A program made the position numbers and the translations under genes. From contig CALBJF010000230.1 in assembly GCA_937892665.1 (NCBI GenBank), forward strand, positions 1 through 6,041: a DNA stretch of 6,041 nt, read 5' to 3'. Below the pieces are notes generated by a model that was not told where the DNA came from, did not search any database, and saw only the letters and a list, made by a program, of their open reading frames with translations. Source of the stretch: an uncultured euryarchaeote. GTDB taxonomy: Archaea > Thermoplasmatota > Poseidoniia > Poseidoniales > Poseidoniaceae. Position 1 is the first letter of the stretch. Every line of letters begins with the position of its first letter. Positions 1 through 6,038 of the stretch are shown in pieces.

Positions 1-180
1 TTGTAAAGAGAGCAAACCGCCAATAATGATAATGACCCATCCACCAGTTTTCAGCATAGTTGGAACATCAGGTCCTCCGCCTTCTTGAACTGCGGGTGGT
101 GTTTGCGCAACTGTTTGGGCTTTTACTTCGTTTTCAACGGTTTCTTCAGCAGCATTAGCCTTGCTTAGTAGCCCACTCAT
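1..180 (-). CDS. Hypothetical membrane-anchored protein, N-terminal part only
   Basis: Reading the minus strand from the ATG at 180, 60 codons stay open to the left edge, so only the N-terminus is present. The protein starts MSGLLSKANAAEETVENEV. Residues 1-40 are polar, rich in Ala, Glu, Gln and Pro, and look disordered. From about residue 44 a hydrophobic stretch begins (GGWVIIIIGGLLSL) that is probably a transmembrane helix. The N-terminus does not look like a signal peptide, so I infer a cytoplasmic tail and a single or first membrane segment. The start is supported by GAGATGA (185-191 on this strand), one mismatch from the archaeal Shine-Dalgarno GAGGTGA, with a 4-nt spacer. It lies 81 bp downstream of the secreted-protein gene on the same strand and may share its transcript. 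The family is not recognised, and function cannot be given from this fragment. Confidence 0.72.
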   Translation of the reverse strand, partial: MSGLLSKANAAEETVENEVKAQTVAQTPPAVQEGGGPDVPTMLKTGGWVIIIIGGLLSLQ

Positions 181-261
181 TTACTCATCTCATATTGACG
201 TCGCATGCGGAGGTTAAGAACCCAACCCCGATACGGGCGAATGTTGTATGCTTTTCAGCAG
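181..261. other. Spacer between secreted-protein gene and truncated gene, with two small hairpins
   Basis: This 81-bp gap contains two short perfect inverted repeats. TGCT/AGCA (249-260) encloses a GAAA tetraloop on the minus strand, and CCCG/CGGG (227-237) has a 3-nt loop. Neither is followed by a T run, so they are not convincing terminators. They could be processing or stability elements between two genes of one transcript. Confidence 0.3.
185..191 (-). promoter_or_regulatory. Shine-Dalgarno site for the truncated membrane-protein gene
   Basis: GAGATGA on the minus strand, 4 nt (GTAA) before the ATG at 180. It differs by one base from GAGGTGA, the complement of the archaeal 16S 3' end. 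The spacing equals that seen before the TctA-like gene. It fixes the start and implies translation on a leadered, possibly polycistronic mRNA. Confidence 0.55.
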
Positions 262-1191
262 TTAAAGTCCGGGAGCGGCTTCTCGCCACTCTCCTTCTTC
301 ATCTTCAGTTCCTAGGAACCGACGACCAGCGACTGCAGCTGCGAGAGCAACCATCGAAAGGGCAGGGATGATTTCAAAGCCAGGGAGATAAACACCACGG
401 ACGTAGATTGTGATCATCTGTGACTCACGGTCACAGCCACCGTTCTTACAGGAGAAATCGGATTCAGCGTAGAAATCAAGGGTGTGATAAGCATCGGTCC
501 AACCTTGCGTCTTAGGAGTACGAATCTGAATTCGAACCTTTGCAGGGGCAACCATTGGTTCAACGTTGACCTTACTGATTGGGATGTTAATGTTGAATCC
601 TGCGTCTTCGAGTTTCTCACGAGAACTCTCAGAGATACCAACCTTCATGAAATCGAATTGGTTTCCGAGATTGTATACCTTAAATTCAAAGTCCTTGTCG
701 GTCTTAGGCATAAGTTGTACGAAAGGCTCGACTGCTTCAACTTGTAAGAGTGCGAATTGGGTGATTGAAACAATCATGGAAGCCCCAGATGTAGCGACGT
801 TAGCAGGAGGTACTCCACTGATCTCTTGGACGCTTCCTTGAACAACCAAACTTCTTGCTTGCATTGTCATGAATGGTTGAGCACGGACAACAACTTGGAA
901 GTCCTCTGATTGGCCTCCACCGACATAAATATCACCGGGAGCTGCCGCTGCAAGTCCATCTGATGTAACAGACAATGCTATCTTTTCGATGTACGCAGTA
1001 GGGTTCGTTGCAGTACATGTTGTAAATCCAACAAGGGTTGAACCTGGTTTGACGTCGACCTTAATCTCGGCAGGGGCACAGGTAATTGAGACCGCTGCAG
1101 TAGGCAATTGTGCTTGTGCAGGAACGGCTACAAGCAAGATTGAGGCTAGATAAAGGGCCAAAACGCAAATTGATCTCTTAACTCCAGACAT
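262..1191 (-). CDS. Secreted protein with C-terminal PGF-type membrane anchor, function unknown
   Basis: This is a Sec-exported protein of 309 residues from the ATG at 1191. An in-frame GTG at 1200 would add three residues. I prefer the ATG because AGTGA, part of the Shine-Dalgarno core, sits 5 nt before it. The signal peptide has MSGVKRS as its basic start, a hydrophobic core, and a likely cleavage after AQA. Two beta-rich regions follow, roughly residues 33-140 and 145-265. They resemble the Ig-like/NEW3 type of archaeal surface proteins, but I cannot assign a family. Four cysteines remain after cleavage: a pair about 20 residues apart near the N-terminus, and CKNGGC near the C-terminus. 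Both pairs fit disulfides. The end has LPGFE, a short hydrophobic helix and GRR, as in PGF-CTERM anchors processed by archaeosortase. Unusually, about 18 acidic residues follow GRR. The protein is probably held at the outer membrane face; its role is unknown. Confidence 0.85.
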   Translation of the reverse strand: MSGVKRSICVLALYLASILLVAVPAQAQLPTAAVSITCAPAEIKVDVKPGSTLVGFTTCTATNPTAYIEKIALSVTSDGLAAAAPGDIYVGGGQSEDFQVVVRAQPFMTMQARSLVVQGSVQEISGVPPANVATSGASMIVSITQFALLQVEAVEPFVQLMPKTDKDFEFKVYNLGNQFDFMKVGISESSREKLEDAGFNINIPISKVNVEPMVAPAKVRIQIRTPKTQGWTDAYHTLDFYAESDFSCKNGGCDRESQMITIYVRGVYLPGFEIIPALSMVALAAAVAGRRFLGTEDEEGEWREAAPGL

Positions 1192-1200
1192 TGTGCTCAC

Positions 1201-1282
1201 TGATTCAACCCACCATATCGACCCTCATAACCATTTTGCCGGTAAGTGTATGATTACAGGTAGAATGTGGAAGAAAAAAAAG
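1201..1282. other. Intergenic spacer between tRNA and secreted-protein gene
   Basis: This 82-bp gap holds the T8 run beside the tRNA (minus strand). I see no clear TATA box or BRE for the secreted-protein gene, only a weak AT-rich patch (TAATCATA on the minus strand, near 1245-1252). Any promoter here is therefore unproven. Confidence 0.4.
1274..1281 (-). terminator. T8 tract ending the tRNA transcript
   Basis: Eight consecutive T on the minus strand begin 2 nt after the tRNA discriminator base. Archaeal RNA polymerase terminates at oligo-T without needing a hairpin, so this is the likely 3' end of the tRNA transcript, and possibly of an HD-gene/tRNA read-through transcript. Confidence 0.7.
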
Positions 1283-1356
1283 TGGGCCCGAAGGGATTTG
1301 AACCCTTGACCGCCCGGTTATGAGCCGGGTGCTCTAACCAACTAAGCTACAGGCCC
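1283..1356 (-). tRNA. tRNA with CAU anticodon: elongator Met or Ile2 type
   Basis: A 74-nt cloverleaf on the minus strand. The acceptor stem GGGCCTG/CGGGCCC is 7 bp with one T-G pair. The D stem is GCTT/GAGC, the anticodon stem CCCGG/CCGGG with loop CTCATAA (anticodon CAT at 1320-1322), and the T stem AAGGG/CCCTT with loop TTCAAAT. The discriminator is A, CCA is not encoded, and I see no intron. It is not the initiator: G1-C72 replaces the archaeal A1-U72, and the anticodon stem lacks the three consecutive G-C pairs of initiators. It is therefore elongator tRNA-Met, or tRNA-Ile2, whose C34 is changed to agmatidine by TiaS to read AUA. The GGGCC acceptor start and the GTAGCTTAG D-arm resemble archaeal tRNA-Ile more than the GCCGGG start usual for elongator Met, so I lean slightly to Ile2. 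Automatic callers would label it Met. It lies 25 bp after the HD gene. Confidence 0.93.
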
Positions 1357-1381
1357 GATAATGCATGCTGGAACATGAAGT

Positions 1382-2689
1382 TCATGAGTCTGCCGAGTCA
1401 AACATGGCAAGCGATGATTGGGACGGTTTAGTTTTCGAACGCACCAATGCTTCACATTCGTCACGAATCTCTTCAGGAACAAAAACCAAGATCTGTTCAT
1501 CGGATTGTGAAAGGGAACGAATCAGAGGAGAATGTTCTGCTGCATCTCGTCCGTCTTCGAGAATAATGCCTTGCTCATAGGGCATATAGCCCCGTTTTCG
1601 AATCGAAGCAGTAATCAAATCATGTTCAGGATCAAAACCTGCCTCTTCAATGAATAGAGCCACTTCGGTTTGAATGACTTCAAACATCTCCGATGTGAGT
1701 GAAGGTATTCGAAGAGATTTGTGATAATCTCGACGAGCCATGAGCCGAGAAGCGTAATTTGAAAGAATCTCATCTTGATTCCGAGAGAAGCGACTCATAG
1801 CCACCTTCACGTGCGAATCATGAAGTTCCGCATATTGCTCGGCGGTCAACGAGTCGTTCAACAACATGTGCTCAACTTCTGCTCCGAGTGTAAGTTTACC
1901 TTCCGATGCAAGCGTTCTTGCACGAGCCAACATCCGTACAAGATAGGCTTGAGTAAGCATGTTGACTTTGTGGAAATAGACTTGATTGTACATGTGATAT
2001 CTGGTGACGAGATAAGCTTCTATTGCAGGTAAACCCCATGACTTCACATAAAGACGGCCTTGATCGTTCACTCTCATAGCACGAATTACCCTTGCACTGT
2101 CGAATCCACCGATTTGAGCCCCAGTATTGGCTTGGTCGCGAATCATGTAGTCCATTCGATCGACATCTAATTGACTGCTAATGATTTCTTTCAAAAATGG
2201 AGCAATGGCTACACCATCGCATTCCTTAGCTCCGTCTAAGATCGAAAACAGTCGTTTTTTCCTCTCAGTACCGAGTACTTCATCGAGAACTTGGCCAATT
2301 TCAGAGGATGTATTCTCGAGCATGATTCTGCCCCAATGTTCGTGTGAATGATATGTTGCAAAAACCTCTGGTGTTTCCAGAAGATGAGAATAAGGTGGAT
2401 GGCCAATATCGTGAAGGAGGGCTCCTAGGCGAACCAATTCAGCATCCTCATTTGATAGAAGACCTGGTTGAACTTCCTGCAGTGAGTCTGTCAATGCACC
2501 TGCAAGGTGATAGGCGCCCAATGAATGAGCAAAACGAGTGTGAGTGGCTGAAGGGAACACAAATTCGCACGTTGAAAGTTGTTGTACATTTCGTAATCGT
2601 TGGAATTCATGCGTATCAATGATTCTTGCATGATGTGCTGGCACCAAGATATCACGATGAATTTCATCGCGGATAACCCTGTCTCGCAT
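1382..2689 (-). CDS. HD-domain phosphohydrolase, COG1078 / SAMHD1-like predicted dNTPase
   Basis: A predicted cytoplasmic metal-dependent phosphohydrolase of 435 residues, usual for the COG1078 family. Relatives of this group (SAMHD1, Enterococcus EF1143) cleave dNTPs to a nucleoside and triphosphate. The HD core is intact: QRLRNVQQL (30-38), THTRFAHSLG (49-58, with R52 and H55), LLHDIGHPPYSH (91-102, with H93, D94 and H97), SHE (115-117), and QLDVDRMDY (173-181, with D177). By alignment from memory with SAMHD1, H55, H93, D94 and D177 would bind the metal, and H97 and H116 would help catalysis. A helical segment at 229-240 (TRYHMYNQVYFH) is also typical. The rest is mainly helical, with no membrane segment or extra domain. 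The ATG at 2689 has CAGGTCT at the usual 4-nt spacing, a partial Shine-Dalgarno. The gene ends 25 bp before the tRNA. A role in dNTP pool control or defence against viruses is inference; substrate and allostery cannot be read from sequence. Confidence 0.92.
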   Translation of the reverse strand: MRDRVIRDEIHRDILVPAHHARIIDTHEFQRLRNVQQLSTCEFVFPSATHTRFAHSLGAYHLAGALTDSLQEVQPGLLSNEDAELVRLGALLHDIGHPPYSHLLETPEVFATYHSHEHWGRIMLENTSSEIGQVLDEVLGTERKKRLFSILDGAKECDGVAIAPFLKEIISSQLDVDRMDYMIRDQANTGAQIGGFDSARVIRAMRVNDQGRLYVKSWGLPAIEAYLVTRYHMYNQVYFHKVNMLTQAYLVRMLARARTLASEGKLTLGAEVEHMLLNDSLTAEQYAELHDSHVKVAMSRFSRNQDEILSNYASRLMARRDYHKSLRIPSLTSEMFEVIQTEVALFIEEAGFDPEHDLITASIRKRGYMPYEQGIILEDGRDAAEHSPLIRSLSQSDEQILVFVPEEIRDECEALVRSKTKPSQSSLAMFDSADS

Positions 2690-2780
2690 AGTTAGACCTG
2701 TTCATTCGTTGCATTTCAAGGCATCTCCTCTCAGAAAGCCGAAGGGCAACGGCTATGCCCTGTAGGCGAAACCCCTGTCC
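2690..2780. promoter_or_regulatory. Divergent intergenic region for the HD gene and the OB-repeat/TctA operon
   Basis: These 91 bp separate two divergent start codons and should hold both promoters. No clear archaeal TATA box is visible on either strand; the part next to the plus-strand start is rather G+C-rich. There is no Shine-Dalgarno before the ATG at 2781, so that gene may be leaderless or have a weak site. Two overlapping 5-bp inverted repeats lie at 2737-2754 and 2744-2760. Confidence 0.5.
2737..2760. repeat. Two interlocking inverted repeats
   Basis: AGCCG (2737-2741) can pair with CGGCT (2750-2754). GGGCA (2744-2748), inside the loop of the first stem, can pair with TGCCC (2756-2760). 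The stems interlock with a topology like an H-type pseudoknot, but with 1-2 nt connectors they may instead be alternatives. They could act in RNA from either strand or as a DNA operator; function is unknown. Confidence 0.35.
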
Positions 2781-4523
2781 ATGGCGGCTAGTCTCAAGTC
2801 CTTTCTCGCTCGATTATCAACTGATGACCCTGAAACCAACGGTCCAAGATTATGGGTTATGTTCGCCATATCGCTCCTGTTAGTGGCAACCCTGAACTGG
2901 TATGCAATGGTTCGTGAACCATCCGTTGTGGATGTTGACGATTTAACAGAGTATGTCAACGAGGTTGTCAAAGTCGAAGGGACATTGATTTCATGGGTCG
3001 AGGACCCTTACAATTCTGGAGATAATCGGCTCGATGCAATCATTGATGATGGAACCGGAGTTGTTGAGTTGAGATGGTATCGGCCTGGAAACACACCTCC
3101 CATCGGCACGAACGTCACAATCATAGGTGATGTCATCAATTACGAAGGACGGATGTGGATACAGGCTCTAGGAGCTGGAGCAATGAGTTGGAAATCTTCC
3201 GATATCCCAGACGTTCCTTTATTGGCCATTTCAGATGTTGCGATAAACCCAGAGGCCTTTGATGGAGAAATAATTCAACTCACCGGATTCATTTCGAAAT
3301 CTCTCGCCCCTGATATCGCTTTTGGAAACGCCAAACTTGGAGACCATCCTAACTATGGAAACTCTGAACACCAAGTAGGCATGACCATTCATTCCTCAAC
3401 AGGACAATGGATTGAAGCAGGTTCCAAGGTCACTGTTCAAGGAGTTCTTTCCTATCAACAGCGAGAATTACGCTGGAACCTTGGAGTACAAGGACCTGAA
3501 ATCATGGTTGACCGTAATCATCCAATTGAAATTCCTTTACTTGATTGGTCTTCTCAATCAACTTGGATGTATCAATCAGGCAGAACTGTCGATGTTGCGG
3601 GTATGCTCTCAATCGATAATGGTACATGGGAACTAACGGGTTCAGCCGGTTCACCATTATGCGTAATACCGAGCGATGATGATAAATCCATGGCCGAGAC
3701 ATGGGAAGGAAAGGCAATCAAGATGCGTGGTCGTCTGGTATGGAATACGGCAATCTCATCGTGGTGCCTCGATAAAGCAGGTGATTCAAGTGAATCCCTT
3801 ACAGCCACATCCACCATTAATGACCTACTGTTAATGCTTAGCGCTAACCCAATTGCTGCTCTAAGTGATCCAAATACCCATTACACAGTTGCAGCCTACA
3901 TGAAGTATGCAGTTGAACCGAGCGTCGAAGATGAATCAGGATACTTTACTGATTCTGCCGGCTACACTCCAGGTTGGACAAGCATCGCCGTAACAATTCC
4001 CGGTCCTCGTTCGACATGGCTTGAGGCTGGTCAAGCTGTTGTTGCCGACGTAACTGTTTCTTGGGACGATGAAAATATGCGTGCAGAATTACTTATTCAT
4101 GACCTCTCTGAAGGAGAGAAAGTGAATCCTACAACGCTTCTTTGGTCTGATGGTGCAACTCAATGGAGCTATGATAAGAACAAAGTTGTTCGATTAAACG
4201 GTCTTGCTGTTGAAGAAAACGGCACGTGGTTCCTTTCAGAACCAGGGAGTGAAAAGAAGGTACGTCTTAACGCCCTTGGCAACTCCATTGGCCTTGATGA
4301 ATTACATCTCGGAATAGCGATGACATGGGAAGGTCGTTTGCTTCAAGTTGAGGACAGCAAGTCGATGGCAGTCATTTACGCCTTGGAAAGCGCAGATGTT
4401 GATGACAGAGATAACGATGGACTTAGTGACACTCTTGAGAACTCCTTTGGAACCAGTTCTTATTCCGAGGATTCAGATGGAGACGGTACGAGTGATCGTC
4501 AGGAATACATAGACCAACAATGA
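2781..4523 (+). CDS. Type II membrane protein with tandem OB-like domains and calcium-loop tail
   Basis: A 580-residue protein with one N-terminal transmembrane helix (about 24-43). Basic residues before it (K6, R11, R23) predict an inside N-terminus and a large extracytoplasmic part. About five beta-barrel units follow, near 55-135, 150-245, 256-332, 363-442 and 455-536. The first looks OB-fold-like (VVKVEGTLIS, then IDDGTGVVELRWY, then GTNVTIIGDV), recalling archaeal COG4085-type domains. Units three and five are clear repeats of each other (DNGTWELTG against ENGTWFLSE, and TWEGKAIKMRGRL against MTWEGRL). The C-terminus (539-578) carries two Asp-rich loops, D542-x-D-x-D-G-x-x-D550-x-x-E and D564-x-D-x-D-G-x-x-D572-x-x-E, like thrombospondin type 3 or EF-hand-like calcium sites. 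The ATG at 2781 is used because the transmembrane helix follows it; no Shine-Dalgarno is visible. It is the first gene of a probable operon with the TctA-like gene. Ligand and function are unknown; nucleic-acid binding should not be assumed. Confidence 0.87.
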   Translation: MAASLKSFLARLSTDDPETNGPRLWVMFAISLLLVATLNWYAMVREPSVVDVDDLTEYVNEVVKVEGTLISWVEDPYNSGDNRLDAIIDDGTGVVELRWYRPGNTPPIGTNVTIIGDVINYEGRMWIQALGAGAMSWKSSDIPDVPLLAISDVAINPEAFDGEIIQLTGFISKSLAPDIAFGNAKLGDHPNYGNSEHQVGMTIHSSTGQWIEAGSKVTVQGVLSYQQRELRWNLGVQGPEIMVDRNHPIEIPLLDWSSQSTWMYQSGRTVDVAGMLSIDNGTWELTGSAGSPLCVIPSDDDKSMAETWEGKAIKMRGRLVWNTAISSWCLDKAGDSSESLTATSTINDLLLMLSANPIAALSDPNTHYTVAAYMKYAVEPSVEDESGYFTDSAGYTPGWTSIAVTIPGPRSTWLEAGQAVVADVTVSWDDENMRAELLIHDLSEGEKVNPTTLLWSDGATQWSYDKNKVVRLNGLAVEENGTWFLSEPGSEKKVRLNALGNSIGLDELHLGIAMTWEGRLLQVEDSKSMAVIYALESADVDDRDNDGLSDTLENSFGTSSYSEDSDGDGTSDRQEYIDQQ

Positions 4524-4524
4524 T

Positions 4525-4531
4525 GAGGTGA
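4525..4531 (+). promoter_or_regulatory. Strong Shine-Dalgarno site for the TctA-like gene
   Basis: GAGGTGA, a full match to the anti-Shine-Dalgarno core of archaeal 16S rRNA, begins 2 nt after the stop codon of the OB-repeat gene and ends 4 nt before the ATG at 4536. It fixes the start and supports translation from a shared mRNA. Confidence 0.85.
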
Positions 4532-4535
4532 GAAG

Positions 4536-6038
4536 ATGATTGAGGCGTATTTCACTGATTTATGGTGGCTTCTTGGAGCGCTCTTCTTCGGCGTGTTCAT
4601 GGGCTCCTTGACTGGGCTTATTCCCGGTTTTCACGTCAACAATGTTGCTTTGATTTTACTTGCTTTATCACCTGCATTGCTCGATTTAGGAATCCCTCTT
4701 TCAGCGGTTGCGGCAATTATTGTATCGACAGGTACTGTGCACACGTTCCTGAATTACATTCCATCAGCGCTTATTGGTGCGCCTGACGGAGATACAGCGT
4801 TATCGCTATTGCCTGGGCATAGGATGTTGCTGTCAGGAAATGCTGCACGAGGTGTTGCTTGGTCTGCAAGAGGTTCTCAATTGGGGCTCTTCCTATCGCT
4901 GCCCCTCATCATTGTTGCACGAATTGCCTTTGGACCTGAACTTGATTGGTACAATGGATTGCGCAGTTGGCTGCCAGTGATTCTTCTAACGATTTCATTG
5001 CTTCTTCTTGCAACTGAAACGACACGTCTTGATTGGCCGAAGTGGCTTCAGAAGATTACATTTAAGAAACTCGGAAATGATAGTCGTCTTGCTGGATTCT
5101 TTGCGGCTACAATCTTTTTCCTTCTCGCAGGATTGTATGGATGGGCAGTGTTTGAACTCCCGGTCGATAGCCCAGTGGGAATGCCATCGCCATCCCTCCT
5201 CCTTCCAAGTCTAGCAGGGCTATTCGGCATTGCTAATTTATTGGATATTTACGCGACGACAAGTCACCTTCCACCTCAACGAGAAAATTGGGATTTGCCA
5301 CCGATTAAACCCCTTATTGCTCCATGTTTTTGGTCAGCAGTAGCTGGAGCGAGCATGGGAGTTTTACCCGGAATGACAGCATCTCAAGCAACTGTTTTGG
5401 TTATGGGTGGAAGGAACGTTGCAGCAAAGGTGCAAGGAAAAGAAGGCTATGGGATGGACTGGGAAACCCGCCGATTGACAGAACTTTCTGATGATGAATT
5501 ACTTGAAATCGCTATTGCGGAAGCGGAAGGCGGTCATGAAGGGCCGCAAACAAAACAAGATTTGGAAGTCATTGCCATTCTATCAGCAGTTAATACTGCA
5601 GTTACGGTCATGGTTCTTGGGTTCCTTTACATCATTGGAAGATCACGTTCAGGTGCAACACTTGCTCTGAAAATGATGTATCCTATCGAAACATGGAACT
5701 CAACAGAGCCTACTGCTGATTTCATCAGATTACTCGCTGTTTGTCTTGCGGCAGGAATTATGGCTATGCCGATTATGAAAATTGTAGGAAAAGGAATGCT
5801 GCGACTTCACGCTGCGATTCCATTGCAATCCATGGTTATGGGTGTCATTATCTTCGTAGCTGCTCTTGTCTGGCTTTCAACGGGATTCGTCGGAATAGGT
5901 GTCCTTATCGTAGGAACCATCCTTGGAATGATGCCTCCTCGAATTGGCATACGTAGAAGCCACGGCATGGGAATTATTCTTGTTCCGATCATGATTTACA
6001 CATTCGCACAAATGGCTGATAACTTTGGTTTCATCTGA
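4536..6038 (+). CDS. TctA/DUF112-like multi-pass membrane protein (COG1784 type)
   Basis: A complete 500-residue polytopic inner-membrane protein with roughly ten or more hydrophobic segments. It resembles the archaeal branch of the TctA family (COG1784, related to PF01970), whose bacterial members are the large permease subunit of tripartite tricarboxylate transporters. Family-like motifs are GSLTGLIPGFHVNN (23-36), NYIPSALIGAPDGDTALSLLPGHR (73-96) and, in the second half, GASMGVLPGMTASQATV (271-287). The two G-x-x-x-G-x-x-PG motifs suggest two pseudo-symmetric halves. A hydrophilic acidic segment (about 293-342) follows the second motif and is probably a cytoplasmic loop. The gene lies 12 nt after the OB-repeat gene with a strong Shine-Dalgarno, so the two are very probably co-transcribed. 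No TctB or TctC gene is visible on either side within the window. Substrate is unknown; carboxylate uptake or export is inference from the family. Confidence 0.85.
   Translation: MIEAYFTDLWWLLGALFFGVFMGSLTGLIPGFHVNNVALILLALSPALLDLGIPLSAVAAIIVSTGTVHTFLNYIPSALIGAPDGDTALSLLPGHRMLLSGNAARGVAWSARGSQLGLFLSLPLIIVARIAFGPELDWYNGLRSWLPVILLTISLLLLATETTRLDWPKWLQKITFKKLGNDSRLAGFFAATIFFLLAGLYGWAVFELPVDSPVGMPSPSLLLPSLAGLFGIANLLDIYATTSHLPPQRENWDLPPIKPLIAPCFWSAVAGASMGVLPGMTASQATVLVMGGRNVAAKVQGKEGYGMDWETRRLTELSDDELLEIAIAEAEGGHEGPQTKQDLEVIAILSAVNTAVTVMVLGFLYIIGRSRSGATLALKMMYPIETWNSTEPTADFIRLLAVCLAAGIMAMPIMKIVGKGMLRLHAAIPLQSMVMGVIIFVAALVWLSTGFVGIGVLIVGTILGMMPPRIGIRRSHGMGIILVPIMIYTFAQMADNFGFI

Noticed and set aside
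227..260. Intrinsic terminators after the secreted-protein gene
   Set aside because: The two hairpins have only 4-bp stems and no oligo-T follows on the minus strand.
484..841. Two open frames on the plus strand
   Set aside because: They are antisense to the secreted-protein gene, overlap each other and have no recognisable features.
1198..1200. GTG start for the secreted protein, three codons upstream of the ATG
   Set aside because: GGTGG lies 9 nt before it, so it is possible, but the ATG at 1191 has AGTGA at a spacing close to that of the other genes. Both give the same signal peptide.
1283..1356. Initiator tRNA-Met
   Set aside because: The archaeal initiator features (A1-U72 pair and three G-C pairs next to the anticodon loop) are absent.
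2344..2622. Open frame of 92 codons on the plus strand
   Set aside because: It lies entirely inside the HD phosphohydrolase gene on the other strand, which has full motif support. The translation shows no domain-like pattern.
5741..5992. Overlapping short frames on both strands at the right end
   Set aside because: They fall within the TctA-like gene, whose reading frame encodes continuous membrane segments up to the stop at 6036-6038.
4536..6038. Complete tripartite tricarboxylate transporter operon
   Set aside because: Only the TctA-like component is present. The upstream protein lacks the periplasmic-binding-protein pattern of TctC, and no small four-helix TctB is encoded here.
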